Assembly: GCA_007258455.2 (NCBI GenBank)
Contig: VDFB02373365.1
Location: 222,741,353-222,805,352 of the forward strand
Direction of reading: 5' to 3'
Length of the DNA stretch: 64,000 nucleotides
Source of the DNA: Sequoia sempervirens
Taxonomy: Eukaryota; Streptophyta; Pinopsida; Cupressales; Cupressaceae
This document shows, in pieces, positions 1 through 12,115 of this stretch. The notes below the pieces were generated by a model. That model searched no databases and had not been told where the DNA came from. It was given only the letters and a program-made list of their open reading frames with translations. Each line of letters opens with the position of its first letter. Within the stretch, counting starts at the first letter, position 1. The translations under genes were made by a program, and so were the position numbers.

Positions 1-2866
1 ATACTGGTACTCAATTCTTTTGGTATTCCATGTTGATGCATATGTTCTTGTTTAAGAATGCTAATTTTTTTGCTGAGAAGATGAACTTAAAACAATCAGT
101 TAATGGAGAAAGATTGCCAGTACATATATGGGCTATAGATTTGTCTTATAATAAGGAAAGCACCAGTTATGTGCAATTTGATAATTGTTTTGCTGCAAGA
201 TTGAGGGCTAGATTGATGGTAAATGTATCTAGGATCCCTCAGAAACTGCATGATTTCCTTAGGCCGAAGGAGAGGAAACCAGAATTGAGGGTTTTACATA
301 ACTGGGGTGACATTATCCCATATCCAATCAGCATTGTCTTGAGAATATATGGATTTCAAGGAAGTCCTCACATACTACGATACAATGTGCCACCAAGACT
401 AGGGTTTGCAGAAGTTATGTGGCAGATGGGGTGTATTCATGAAGATATCTAACTAAAGGGGAAGGGAACATTATTCCCTGATTATACAGTAGTGTCTGAC
501 TTTACATTTTCAAATGGAGTAATGACACATTTTGACAAATTCTTTGTTGATTACCATTTGAGATTTGGTCCAAGGCTTACAACATGATCTCTCGGCTGCT
601 TTGCTCTTTTCAGACAAAGAATAAAAGGTGGAAAATTTGCACATGAGTTCAATTTCCCTGAGGACCTGATCAGGAATGAATTTGATTTAAATAGATAAGA
701 ATTGAACAAGGAAAAGTGGATAGCTTATAGTAAGCTACTAGATATTGTGCATGAAATGGATCTGACGTATGATCCATTGATGGAATTCACTCCATACCAC
801 AAGAGAAATAATTTTTTAATGAAAAATTTCAAGGAGATAATGGACACCTTGACAACCAAAAAGATAAATTTAAGGTTAAGTCTAGATATGCAAGGACAAA
901 GTGATATGCCAATTGAAATAAGACCAATATGTCAGCCTACAAAAAGGCGGCCCATCTATAGGAGGAAAAGGGATACTGGCAGTGATGAGGAAGAAGTAGA
1001 CAGAAAAGGGAAGAAAATAATAAAGGTGCCTTAACGACCAGGCCCAAAATTCAAAGTACCTAGGGCTGTCAAAATCATTGAATTAAAATCTTCACCAGAG
1101 CACAGTCCCTCATCACCACCACCTGAGCCAAGCCCTAAAAGGCAAAGAACTGATCACCTACCTGAGGATCTCATAGATAAAATTATTGTTACTGATCAAA
1201 ACATGCAAGTTGGTATGTCGTCGCCTCCTAGGTTAGCTGAATTGGTTCTATCTGATTTGGATATGAAGGGTAAGAGTGTGCAAGATGCAAGAATAGAGGC
1301 TTGCAAGGAGTTCTTAGATGACAATGCATTTGTAAAGACTCCTATATTCTTGCAATTGGCATGGAGGATGAAATTTGAGGAATATCAAAATAAATGTAAG
1401 GAGAGAAGAGAATTAAGTCTTGACAAGTCATATCAGGAGAATAATGAAGTGAAAGTTGAACTAATGGAAGAGTTCAAAAACATCACTCCTGAAGAAGGAA
1501 GACAACTAGTGAATCAGGCTGGTGTTTTGATTTTGCCTAAATGAGACATCATAGATGCAGTGGCTTTCAGTGCCATTATGAAGTCCAAGAATCCTTTTTA
1601 GGATTTTGAAGAAGAAGTTAAGGCAGCATTACAAAACTCTGCCTTTAGTGAAGAATATGAGACCTTGAAAATTTGGGCATTGGCTCCACAAGGAAGAAAG
1701 TCAGACATTACTAATATTAATCCAAATTTTAAAAGATGATTAATAATAAAGAGGGCTTCAGAGACTACAACAACCGAAGCCACTAGTTTAACTGTGAATG
1801 TGGCCAAGTTGACCCAAAAGACTGTTGAAAGGGAGGAGGTTGAAAGAAAGAGCCTAATGGAGAAGTATAACATTTTAATTGAAGAATATAGTAAAATGCA
1901 ACAAAGGAATGTTGAGCTGCAAACTAAAGTAGAAAGGTTCAAGTATAGACATATTGGGGAAACATCCAATGCTCTAGGAACCAGCACATCACCTCCCACA
2001 GCAGGGTCAATGCCTCTTGCTTCTCCAAATATTTCTACACCAGGGTCTCCCATTCAAAATCCTGCTCTTACCCCTCCTCTAGAACAAGTTGATGAGCAAA
2101 CATAGTGCTCTATTGATCCATCAAAGAGGCAGCCCATGCAGGAAATTCATCAATTACAGACATCACTAAGGGTAAAAGAGGAGGGTTTTATTTCAAAAGA
2201 GGAGGGTTTTCTTTCAAAAGAAAAAGAAATTGTTACAATTATTTTGGAGCATTTAAATGAAAAGGTGGATAATAAACTGCCCTCTATACATTCTTTGTAT
2301 TTTTGTTATTTGAAGCAATAAATAATATTGATAGGGATCAAGGGATAGTGATTCCAATAATTCAAAATTGGATCCCTAGGGAAAATAATCTAGATGTTAT
2401 GAATAAAGCCTCAAGGTTTGATGTAAATAATAGGTCCCAATCATTGAAGCCTACTTATATATTAGTTAAATCATTGCAAAATTTTTAGAGCTTACCAGAT
2501 GATCTAAGTAAGAAGATTAGTGAATTGGTAAAGAACTTCAATGATTGGGGTAACACACTATTACTTGATATAACTGATGAGCAAGGGGAAATCAGAACAC
2601 TCCAACAATGGAAGAATCAAGCAAGTAAAATCATCAATAATCAAATTAAAATAATTTGTGATGACTTAGATTATGATTTGTTGGTAAATTGTATGGATAA
2701 GATTATTGGTACCAGCTCATTTTTGGAATCTTTTGAAAGAGATGCTAATCAGGTAGCAGTAAAGTATTTGCCTTATAGTACAAAGGTAAAAGAGGTGATT
2801 GATTTTGATTGGCCAACTGACAAAAAATACCATAGGTGGGTGGCTAAGTATTTGAATGATGAGTAA
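1..2866 (+). pseudogene. Family A dispersed protein gene, decayed, 5' end outside window
   Basis: I do not recognise the function. The frame is already open at the left edge, so the start lies upstream. It can be followed in pieces (3-452, 480-1034, 1203-1544, 1794-2321, 2303-2488, 2525-2866) separated by stops and small shifts. The first piece matches the minus-strand frame at 54.2-56.2 kb in order: a WYxxLxHMFL stretch, an LPVxxW stretch, then HNWGD followed by RxYG, then GxFxHxxxFxEDxIRxxxD. After that come a basic/acidic stretch near 950-1030, a Ser/Pro-rich stretch near 1100-1140, a predicted coiled coil near 1800-1960, and a C-terminus ending in YLNDE at 2866. Two related copies on opposite strands 54 kb apart suggest a retroelement-borne or amplified gene. 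No catalytic motif is visible. Confidence 0.6.
2174..2215 (+). repeat. 21-bp in-frame tandem duplication
   Basis: Two adjacent 21-bp copies that differ at one base (A versus C) lie inside the coiled-coil part of the family A frame. They encode a repeated EEGFxSK unit, so the duplication keeps the reading frame. Confidence 0.8.
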
Positions 2867-4460
2867 AAAGAGTGGGCTACCGACAGGTGGCAAATCAGAT
2901 GTTGCGGTTACAACGTTTCTAATTTTGTATGGATGACTTTATTGGTGTGGGTTTTGCATGGTTTTTTGTTATTGCATTAACCTTCCTCCGCCGACATGAT
3001 GAACAAGAATATGCTCCAAAATGATTTCTATTGTAACGTTTTTGAAAAAGAATATTTTTCAAGGTGGTGGCTGTTGTAACAAATTTTGGAATATCACCAA
3101 GTGCTCCAATTGACTGGTGACAGGTGTACTTTCTAGCCCAGTGCTTGTTTGCTCCTTCATTTTCTATAAAAAGTATTTCAAGGCCAGAAGTACAGGTTAG
3201 CAAGTTAGATAACTTTTGTCGAGTCTAGGTGAAGTTGCAGAGCAAATTGTAAAGTCCGATGGTTTTAGAGAAATGCAATTTAGGTTTTGAGTCATTATGT
3301 AATAGGTTTTGAGTTCATAGAGATTTAATGTTGTATAACAGTACTAGCATTTGAGTTGAAATGAAAATTCGAGCTCATGTATCTCCATTGTACATGCATA
3401 ACTGAACTTTGAATGAAATAACTAAGGGTTGTTTTATCCACCTCACTGTTGTGGTGTGTATGATTCTATTTTAGCTTTAATTCAAGGAATTAATCAAAAT
3501 ACTTGAATGGGATTATAGGCGGATATGTGTTGTATAAGGATTTGATAAGTAGTTCTGGGTTAGAATGCACGCTGATGAAATTGTAATGCAATATTGTCAG
3601 GGATCTTATATGTGATGTATTAAATCTATTATAAACCTCTAGATACTTATGAATTTGACTCCTGCAATGGATATATGACACTGATCTAAGTTGTAATTTT
3701 TCGTGTAGTTAAGTATTTGTTTGTCTTTGCCTAGAGCTTGCTACAAATTGCAAATCATTGACTATCTTATACAATAGATTGTATTTAGTTATCTCACACT
3801 CCAGATAGTTGATATTATCTATGAACATCCAATTTTAGTTGATATTATCTTATCGTGTTGAGCTATTAAGTGAGATCATCTGCTATTGTTAATATTGTTT
3901 ATAATAATTGTGCAGAGGTTGTAAACACATTAAGGGATCACCCTCTCAGGTCTTGCAGATTCCAAAGTGTACGAGGCTTTTAAAGTCCTCGTCAGTTGGT
4001 CTAGGTCCTTCGAGCTGCCTTCGATTGGAATTGTTCCATAGGTATATTAGAAGACAAACCTGGTTACATTGTAAAAATAACCAACATACATGTCAACCAG
4101 TGAACAACCACCTCTACAACTGACTTTTTAATCTTTTATGATCACATGAAACATAAAACACACTAATTTCAAGGTTGTTAACATCACTATTGAAATGTTT
4201 TAATTTTTTGACCTATCAAATACAAAAAGTACATCATTAAATTAATCAAGTGTAAATAGCATAAAAATAAAACATCATGAATTACCTTATGTAACCACAA
4301 GTCAAATATAATTCTAATAAGAAATTAATATCAAATAGATAATATAACGATAACTTTATACATTTCAATGTCATTGATCTTCTTCTTCATCCAAACTCTT
4401 TGTCTGTGATCAACCGCATCTAGACCTCACATTGTAAAGGATTGGTCATATCATCATCAT
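2867..4460. other. Intergenic, no gene seen
   Basis: This is AT-rich sequence following the family A copy. Only short open frames without family resemblance or codon continuity were found. The first few hundred bases may be the 3' flank of the family A element, but no terminal repeat or poly(A) edge could be fixed. Confidence 0.5.
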
Positions 4461-4463
4461 AAT

Positions 4464-5400
4464 TCATCGATATCGCTTTGATAATGTCATCATCCACCTG
4501 ATGTCATCTTCATGAACATTAACTCCTACATCATCATCGGCCCTTAGTTCCTCCCTTCGACATCTTCGGCCAAGGACATCATCAACTAACCGCTGATCCC
4601 GACCATCATCTACACCATCTTCTAGTTCTTTGGTATCTTCTTCTTCCACCACATTATACTTTACTGGCCTTCCTCTTGGATCATGTCTAACAAAAATGAC
4701 CAACCTGGTTTACCTGGAACCTCTGAGTAAAATACCTGCTCACATTGGCTTGGAAGAACATAGGGTTCATTTCCAGCTCGCTCGATCGACCTTGTATTAA
4801 CCATGGTAAATCCATTATCATGTTCAATAATAGTTCTCTCGTGATCATTTTCATTCAATCATAGCCTGTACCATTGGACAATGAACAAAACTAATTTGAA
4901 GGACTTAAAGTCACACTCAAGTATATCATCCAAAATCCCATAAGATCAATTTTCCGGGAGACTTTGGATGTATGTCGCCTAGATGAAACATTAGTCACCT
5001 GAAAGACTGCAGTTATACCAGAATCACAAGTTTTCTTTATGTCATCCAACATTTTGATTCAAAATTTACAACCATTGCACCACATAGCTTTGTGGTGTTT
5101 CACCTGCAATATGTCAAACATGTAAAAATTATTGCAATATCGTCAGCTGATAAACATATTTATTCTTGGACAAATGTATGCAAATAAAACAATCTCAAGA
5201 TATATATACATCAATATACTTGAAAATAATTAAATAATATGGGTGATTAATATATTTATACGTACCTGTTTATTTCTTAAAACATATGATAAATCAATTT
5301 CCCTTTGTGTAACATTGGAATCTCCATTACGATGAGCTTCTTTAACCAATGAAGCCACACCTTCCCATGTTAATGTGCGACCAGATTGTTGACATCATTC
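4464..5400 (-). pseudogene. CACTA DUF4216 C-terminal exons
   Basis: The exon at about 5268-5400 encodes GRTLTWEGVASLVKEAHRNG and ends at a GTACG donor. Further down, about 4660-5105 carries VTNVSSRRHT, then SIERAGNEPYVLPSQCEQVF and VPGKPGWSF, the typical end of DUF4216 with the PFVLASQ-AQQVFY-like block. An acidic tail with many D and E residues lies at 4464-4703. Several stops separate the blocks. The order after DUF4218 is that of complete plant CACTA elements. Confidence 0.7.
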
Positions 5401-5647
5401 AATCCATACCGTTAAACAATCAAGATTGTTGGCGACGTACAAATGTAGTGCATCCCACTCTCGACCAACAGTACCAAAATAAATTGAAATTCACAAATGA
5501 CGTATAATTAGTCAAATACCACAGTCTATGACCTTAATTTATAATTGATGTATATTGAAGATCAAAAATTAAATAAGTACAATATATATAAAAACTATAT
5601 GTAAAATGCATTCCAATTAATCTCCATGACCATATTATAATTACCTC

Positions 5648-6260
5648 TCACTTTTCTCAATCTACCTTTCCCCAACAAGACTCCCCTTCGAATTTGTTAA
5701 TGGAGTTGGGATCCCAAATGCGATCTAAATGGATCTTTCCTACAAACTTAGGAAGATATTCACTAATGTACACCATGGTCTGATATAGCGTATATCCCTC
5801 CACCATAGAACCCTCAGGATGTGCTCTTTGTCTAACCAAAGCCTTCAAAAATTTCAAGTGTCTCTCAACCATCCACATTGACCTTATGTGTAGAGGTCCA
5901 CACAATTCAATCTCCTCAACTTGGTGTATGAGGTAGTGTTCTTGTGCATTGAAAAATGTTGAAGGTAGACACTTTTGCATTTCACACATTAGACGAAGAA
6001 TTTTTCTCTTCCAATAATTTATATCTTCTTTATGGATTTCTTTAGATGATAGCCATCTACAAGTGATTCAAGGCACAAATATATTAACAATATTTAACAA
6101 AAATATATAATATATTACATAACAAGTAAAACAAATAGCAATTATAAGATGTATACAGGAATTGAACAAATCTCACTACTTACCTCATGTATTTTCCAAG
6201 ATCATATATAACTTGCTTGACATTGTTGTCAAATCGAGAGATAGAGGTAGAATGTATTGC
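5648..6260 (-). pseudogene. CACTA DUF4218 exons
   Basis: A small exon (about 6183-6260, SISRFDNNVKQVIYDLGKYM, followed by a GTAAG donor) is joined by an intron to a longer exon (about 5648-6060). The longer exon carries KILRLMCEMQKCLPSTFF, EHYLIHQVEEIELCGPLHIR, VERHLKFLKALVR and RAHPEGSMVEGYTL. These are the defining blocks of DUF4218, which follows tnp2 in plant CACTA proteins. The biochemical role is not known. The longer exon is open from its splice acceptor to the stop at 5657. Confidence 0.8.
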
Positions 6261-6362
6261 AACAATTATAAAATAATATTTTCATTATTTTTCCAAAAGC
6301 AAGTAAACACAATACACTAAAAGTACATGCATTATACAAGTGTATATAATATACCGAATAAT

Positions 6363-8708
6363 TACCTTAATGAAGGTATGCCAATCATGCATTTTCATCC
6401 CTACCCAAATTCACCTTTATTTGTTATTATATTGTTTATGTTCGCGTAAATTTGTGGGAAATCAAATTTTTGTATGACTTCTTTTATAGCATTGCTTTGC
6501 TGCTCTGCTAATAACCAAGGAAGGGAACTTATATTAATTTGGTCTCCATTACTATTCAATTGAATGACATTTTTCATTGCATGATTGGTTTCTTTGAATG
6601 TCACTACAAATTTTGACAATTTTTTCTTTGTCATGCCTTCTATCCAATATTTTCCATAACATTTCTGTTATATTCTTTCTGATATGCATTGTATCACACA
6701 AATGCACAATTTGTAGCTGCTCATAGTAGGACAACCTACTAAATTGTTTGGGATAACTTTTCAGTCCCTGTGGAAGCCGGCCATTAATGCCTTGACGACC
6801 TTCATAAAGCATATAAGTTCAAAAAATTAACAATGACAATCATTGTCAATTACAACATGAGTAAACACAACACAATATAAAAATATAAATTCAAAACATA
6901 TCATATATTATAGATAAACAATTTGATCCGACATATAACCTTGAGGATTAATTCTATTATATTCCAACTTCCATAGGTGAGGTGACATTCTTCATGGTTT
7001 TGATGTAGTCTCCTCTTTCCCATTGAAAAAATATTTTTTAGTAGTTCGATACTTATGATTTCTATGGATGAAGTGCCTATACTCATCAAACACCTAGTTT
7101 CCTAAACTTGTTGAACGACGAGATTTCATCTTTGGACCACAAATTGGACATGCAAATTTTTCTTTTGTTTGAAGACCTACAAGATGATATATAATTGGAT
7201 TAAATATGTCAATTTTTATAATTATATATAATGAATAGATTATTTTAAAAATATTTATGATATCTACTTCATCAAATTAAATATTGTTAAAGTGCAGTCA
7301 AACGTTATAACATACCACAAAAATTTGATAGCCCTGGGGCATCATTAATTGTCCATACAAGCATTGCATGGAATTGAAATTGTCTTTGTCCTATTGGTCT
7401 GGAGATGTCATACATAGTGATGCCATTCCATAACTTTAGTAACTCATCGATAAGAGGTTCGATATATACATTCATATCTTTAACTTGGTACTTACCTAGT
7501 TGAATGAACATAAACATTACATAATTATTATAACCATTTTATTGCAATATATATAAATTAATGTACATGACTATTGAATGAAAAAAATATAAGTCACTAT
7601 GCAACAAATAAGACAAATGAGATGCTAATACGTTAAAGAAAATTGATGTAAACAAATACCTGGAACAATTATTGACAACATTATGTGCACCCTCTTTATT
7701 GACATCCATGGAGGAATGTTATTGTTGATAACAAAAACATGCCAAATTGAGTAAATAGATCTCAGCTCTCCAAATGGATTGACACCGTTCGCTCCTAATA
7801 AAAGCCTGAGATTACGAGGTTCTTTTTTAAAGTGTGGCCATTTTTCCTCCATGTCCCTAACTGCAGAACCATCTGCAGGCATTCGAAGAATGTCATCTCC
7901 ACTTCTATTCCGTGCATGGTAATCCATCAATTGCGCTAAGCTTTCGCACCTAAATAATTATTGCATACGTGGAATAATGGGAATATAATGAAGAACCTTA
8001 TGAGGCACCATTTTTGTTACTTGATCTATTCGATATCTATTGATATGACATTCCGGGCATTCTGTTGCAAATTCTTGTTGTTTATAATATATAATATGAT
8101 CATTGGGACATGCATCTATTGCTTGATACTCCATTCTGATATCTTTCATAATGGCACATAAATCTCGGTATGAGCAAGGTAAAATATTTGATCATGGTAA
8201 CAAAAATTCACTAATCAATCTACAAAAAAAAAAAAATTGTTCATATAAAGAATATTAATGGTACATATTCATCCTTTATTTACTAGTGATGAACTAACAA
8301 CAATTAAAATAGATGAAAAAAGATGGCATAAATGACATACCTTAACATCTGTGAGATTGCTATGTTTGATAAACCATTTATAACCTTCAAGTTCAACAAC
8401 AACAATACAGCAGAGAGAAGAGTTGTTTCAGAGCCTTCATAAAGGGGCTCGTATGCCTTGTCAAGTACAGGTAAATCATGAACATCATCAAAGTCATCTT
8501 GATCATCATGATCAGCTTTGCCACTAAATGTGGCATGGATCAATCTATTTGTACCATCATCTTCAACTGTGTTTTCTGGTGCATGATCATCTTCTTCCAT
8601 AGGATCATTAACTTCATCTTCGATATTCACAGCTCCATGTTTGTCTACTTGCAAAACCACATTCTCCGGGCCGTGATAATCTATATCATCTGCCCTAGGG
8701 TGCCCCAT
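6363..8708 (-). pseudogene. CACTA transposase core (tnp2 family), multi-exon
   Basis: Exon 8341-8708 is acidic and ends in EPLYEG..LLSAVLLLLNLK. Exon 7660-8219 carries DACPNDHIIY, CPECHINRY, VPHKVLHYIPIIPRMQ, LLLGANGVNPFG and NNIPPWMSIK, all standard tnp2 signatures. Exon 7319-7497 continues with VYIEPLIDELLKLW and LVWTINDAPGLSN. The next exons carry HRNHKYR-like, CDTMHIRKNITEML and HDWHTFIK blocks. The last of these ends at a GTAAT donor near 6366. Together they form the RNase H-like transposase of the CACTA superfamily, which cuts and rejoins element ends in the nucleus. There is a frameshift between NKGEFG and MKMHDWH (near 6400) and a TGA in the second exon (near 8180), so the copy is inactive. 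Confidence 0.85.
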
Positions 8709-8835
8709 CTTTATAATAATGATAGACACAAATAAACCATGATCATGATCAAGTGATTATATATATATAAAATGTTAAAACAATATAAACATTTACAAAT
8801 TCAATCAATATAAGTACATATAATGAACAACTTAC

Positions 8836-9039
8836 CAATGGATGATAATCATGCCCCCCTTCAACGTGACCATGCTGCCTACAATGTTTCTCAGCTGTTG
8901 TGATTAAAAGTTGTCTTGTCTTTAAGCCCTTGCAATTATTGCAAGGATAATAACATTTCCCATCACCCTTTCTTTTCAATCTAGCCCACAATCTATCAAA
9001 TGTCTCTTCATTTTTTTCTGGACTAATATTATCTGACAT
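8836..9039 (-). pseudogene. CACTA transposase-associated domain exon
   Basis: The exon starts at the ATG at 9039 and ends at a GTAAG donor just below 8836. It encodes a region of about 68 residues with a C-x2-C pair (YYPCNNCK) followed by H-x3-H-x-H type residues (EKHCRQHGHVEGGHDYH). This is the layout of the small zinc domain at the N-terminus of plant CACTA transposases (Pfam Transpos_assoc). This exon has no internal stop. The known role of the family is DNA binding at transposon ends; binding here is inferred. Confidence 0.75.
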
Positions 9040-11760
9040 GATTTTTCTTTACCAAGCTTGACTATTTAGATCTTCAAAAAATATCAAACTCACTCTCCAA
9101 TAATTTTTATTCATAGACAGGTAACATAATCTAATAATTCTGATATTTTACACCAAAAAAATTTGGCATGCAACCACCCCTGCAAAAGAGAAGATAGTGT
9201 GAAGTTAATGACCCCAAAAAACACTTTACAATGCTAATTCCAAAACTTATTAAATTATGATTTTACTATGATTTCCAACTGTTAAGACTCCTAAAATCAG
9301 AATATTAAACTTGATCACAAAATTCCTACAACAATAGAGGTAGTAAGCTAGTAAGAGTAAGTGACTCATTCCTAAGGAGCAACAAGTCAGAATCATTATT
9401 GCTAATGTCAATACGGATTTATCCTTTTAGTTAAAGATGTAATGTGTCACTTCTTATGACGAGCTTATCCCTAGGGCCCTCAACATTGAGAGAACTCTAA
9501 TAAAAAACAACAGAAGCATTGGTAAGAGCATGATTAAGGTACAAACCCTAGGCCTCTGTAGAAACATAAATAATAACTATAGCGGATTAGTGAGGTTGCA
9601 ATACCAGAAAGATTGAGACATTGTAGGTAATAACAAAATCTTGCAATCTAAAGATTGTAGCCAATAACAAGCACACTATGTAGCTTAGAGACATTTGTAA
9701 ATGCAATCTACGGTAAGAAGAATGACAGTCACTTGAGATGTGACAGTCAAAAAGAGGCTAAGCAGTGACAAGATAATAAAGCTCAAACCTTGCATAGTAA
9801 AGTGGAGATTTTAACAATGAGTTTCCTTACCCCCTTGCTGACCTTAAGGGTTTTTCAAACGCTTTGGTAGTGTTAGACAAGGCAAATGCAATCAGGGAAT
9901 GACTGTCCAAATGAAGTAACAGTGGTAATCTTAGGTTCATTGTTTCTTCTTAGCCATTAATATTGTATAATGGAGGTAGTGGATTGCATGTTTGAGCAGT
10001 GTTTTGAGACTCACCAAAGATGGAAAATAGTGAATAATACCTTGTGGACTGTGAAGTAGTGTCAATAAGGTTGAAGGATCTTAAGAACTACAATACCATG
10101 AAACAATGAGTCCCCTATAGTAAGTAGGCAGTCTATAGGGCATAGTTTGATTTTATAGAATGATGCTCATGAAAGGAATCTTCAAGTGATAGTGAGTGAG
10201 CTGTTTGAGATTGCAACTGAGGGTGCAATACCCAGTCTTAAAGGAAGTTAGCAAAGCAGTAAATGTGCAAGAAAATTGAATCGTACACAACAAACAATTC
10301 ACAATGTTATCTTCCATAATGCCTTGAGTTTGAAGACAAAAATCTCATTGTATCTTCATGATGAAAGTGGTGACCTTAATGGTCAATCACTGGCAACCAT
10401 GATTTTAAAACATGCTATTGTGCTTATGGAGGCAACATTTTAAGCAAGGCAGTGAGTGGTGGTTTGGAACAATGGCAGGTATGAAGGACTTGCTTTATAT
10501 GCATACTATGCAGTCTAGCTTAAGACAACATTCTTAGAAGAGATTGAAGGTGGATTATGGAACTCAAGGGTTACCATGAAAAGGATTAAAGCAAAGACTG
10601 AGATCTATTTAAAAGCCACAGTCATGAAGATATTAAAGATGTCACATGCAAAAACCTAGTAGCTAGAGTATACCAAAGAGGATAGTGTTTGGGGATTTAG
10701 GAGATCTCCACATTATCTAATTACAGGGAAATACATCATTTATTTATTTTTTTAATTAAAATAAATCATTCTAAACCCTATATAGGATACATTGATACTT
10801 CAAAAGCCTCTGAAGGAATTTGAGATTATACAAATATATGTCAAGTAACATTCATAAGGTTTAGAAAATCTTGATCACTCTCTAGAATAGCCCATTAAAT
10901 ATGGGTTGTGCTTGAATGCACTATATAATTGATATAACACAACCACCCTGCATATCAACCAGAGTTATAGGCTCTTTATTGCGGCAAGAGGTAATCACTC
11001 TTCGATTATGCTATAATTACATCCTAACTTGTTAAACTTGAGACAACCTGAATGCACCCAATGATGATTGACACCTACATTATACAACCTGAATTAACTA
11101 CATTATATGAGTGCCTCTATTTCTATCACAACATAGGCACATTAAACTTGGGTCACACATGAATGCATCATATATTTGTTATAGCACAATTGTGCCACAT
11201 GACCAATACAATTATGGATCACATAATTATAGTCACAAGAATCTGTTCCTCGGTTGTGATCTTATGGTGATTCCACACAACAAAATCTGGACATGAAATT
11301 CTCAAAACCCTTAACCTCTAAAAATGAAATCTGATGAGATGTTGCTTTAAAATATAATTTTCAAACCTAGAACTACAAATCTGACTTCACAACTAATTAT
11401 GCAAAAAGACAATGAATACCCTCAACCTGGTGATATCTTCTTGAATTTTTCTAATTTTTCCCAAGAAAATCGTCCTTAGTTCTCCACAAACTGTCTCAAG
11501 TAGAGCAAAACACTTTCGCAATAAATCAGGCACGAACTCACTTTTCTTTATGTTGGCCACAATTTGATTTTTTTTAATTTTTCATGTTTGTCAAAAATTC
11601 GACGAAAATAATAGCCGACATTTCAATGAACCCCAGGTTCATCGAAATTTCAACAAACATCGGATAAACTTTCAAAAAATTGGAAATTACACATCAAATT
11701 TTACAAGCACCCGACGAACATCGAATTTTACATATTTTGTCAGACAATTTTGTTGTATTT
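9040..11760. other. Intergenic, no gene seen; weak 247-bp direct repeat
   Basis: No coding signature was found. Segments at about 10908-10975 and 11155-11215 align loosely (both begin TGAATGCA followed by ATATA-rich sequence with ATAxCACAA) and look like an old duplication. The right flank of the CACTA element must end somewhere in the first few hundred bases. Confidence 0.4.
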
Positions 11761-11767
11761 TGCAATC

Positions 11768-12115
11768 AAATGTATTAGTGAGAGATATAGAGGGAGAGAG
11801 GGAGAGAGAGTGTGTGAGAAGTAGATGGATACAAACAAAGAAATTGTGAGAAACATAGAAAGAGATAGAGGGAGAGGGATATGGAGAGTAAGAGAGAAAG
11901 AGGATAGTGAAAGATAAAGAGAGGATAGAGAGAGAATTTGAGAGAGAGAGAGGGGAGGAAGAGAGATAGAGAGATAAAGAGTGAGAGGGAGAGAAACATA
12001 AAGAAATGGTGAATGAGAGGATAGAGAGAATGTGAGAGGGAGAGAGGGGGAGGGAAAGAGACAGAGAGATAAAGAGTGAAAGGGAGAGAAACATAAAGAA
12101 ATGGTGATTGATATT
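11768..12115. repeat. GA-rich low-complexity tract
   Basis: About 350 bp of nearly pure purine (GAGAGA, GGGAGA, GATAGA) on the plus strand. Within it a unit of about 43 bp containing GAGAAACATAAAGAAATGG occurs twice, roughly 97 bp apart. Long open frames on the minus strand here (Ser/Leu repeats) are artefacts of the repeat. Confidence 0.85.

Larger units (their letters stand above)
4464..9039 (-). mobile_element. CACTA (En/Spm) DNA transposon, decayed
   Basis: Read on the minus strand, exons appear in the canonical CACTA order: transposase-associated zinc domain (8836-9039), acidic linker plus start of tnp2 (8341-8708), tnp2 core (7660-8219, 7319-7497, about 6900-7135, 6363-6812), DUF4218 (about 5648-6260), then DUF4216 (4464-5400). 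Splice borders of the GT..AG type sit at the expected places. The element is broken by stops and at least one frameshift (near 6400). The coordinates cover only the recognisable coding part. CACTA termini with a 3-bp target duplication could not be fixed: short CACTA/TAGTG strings occur near 4160, 4192, 9194 and 9587, but no pair has matching flanks. Confidence 0.85.

Noticed and set aside
8170..9060. Plus-strand frames over the CACTA 5' exons
   Set aside because: Shadows of the minus-strand exons, which have splice sites and family motifs.
4160..9590. CACTAAT near 4160 and ATTAGTG near 9587 as CACTA element ends
   Set aside because: Inner sequence does not match and the 3-bp flanks differ (ACA versus AGG).
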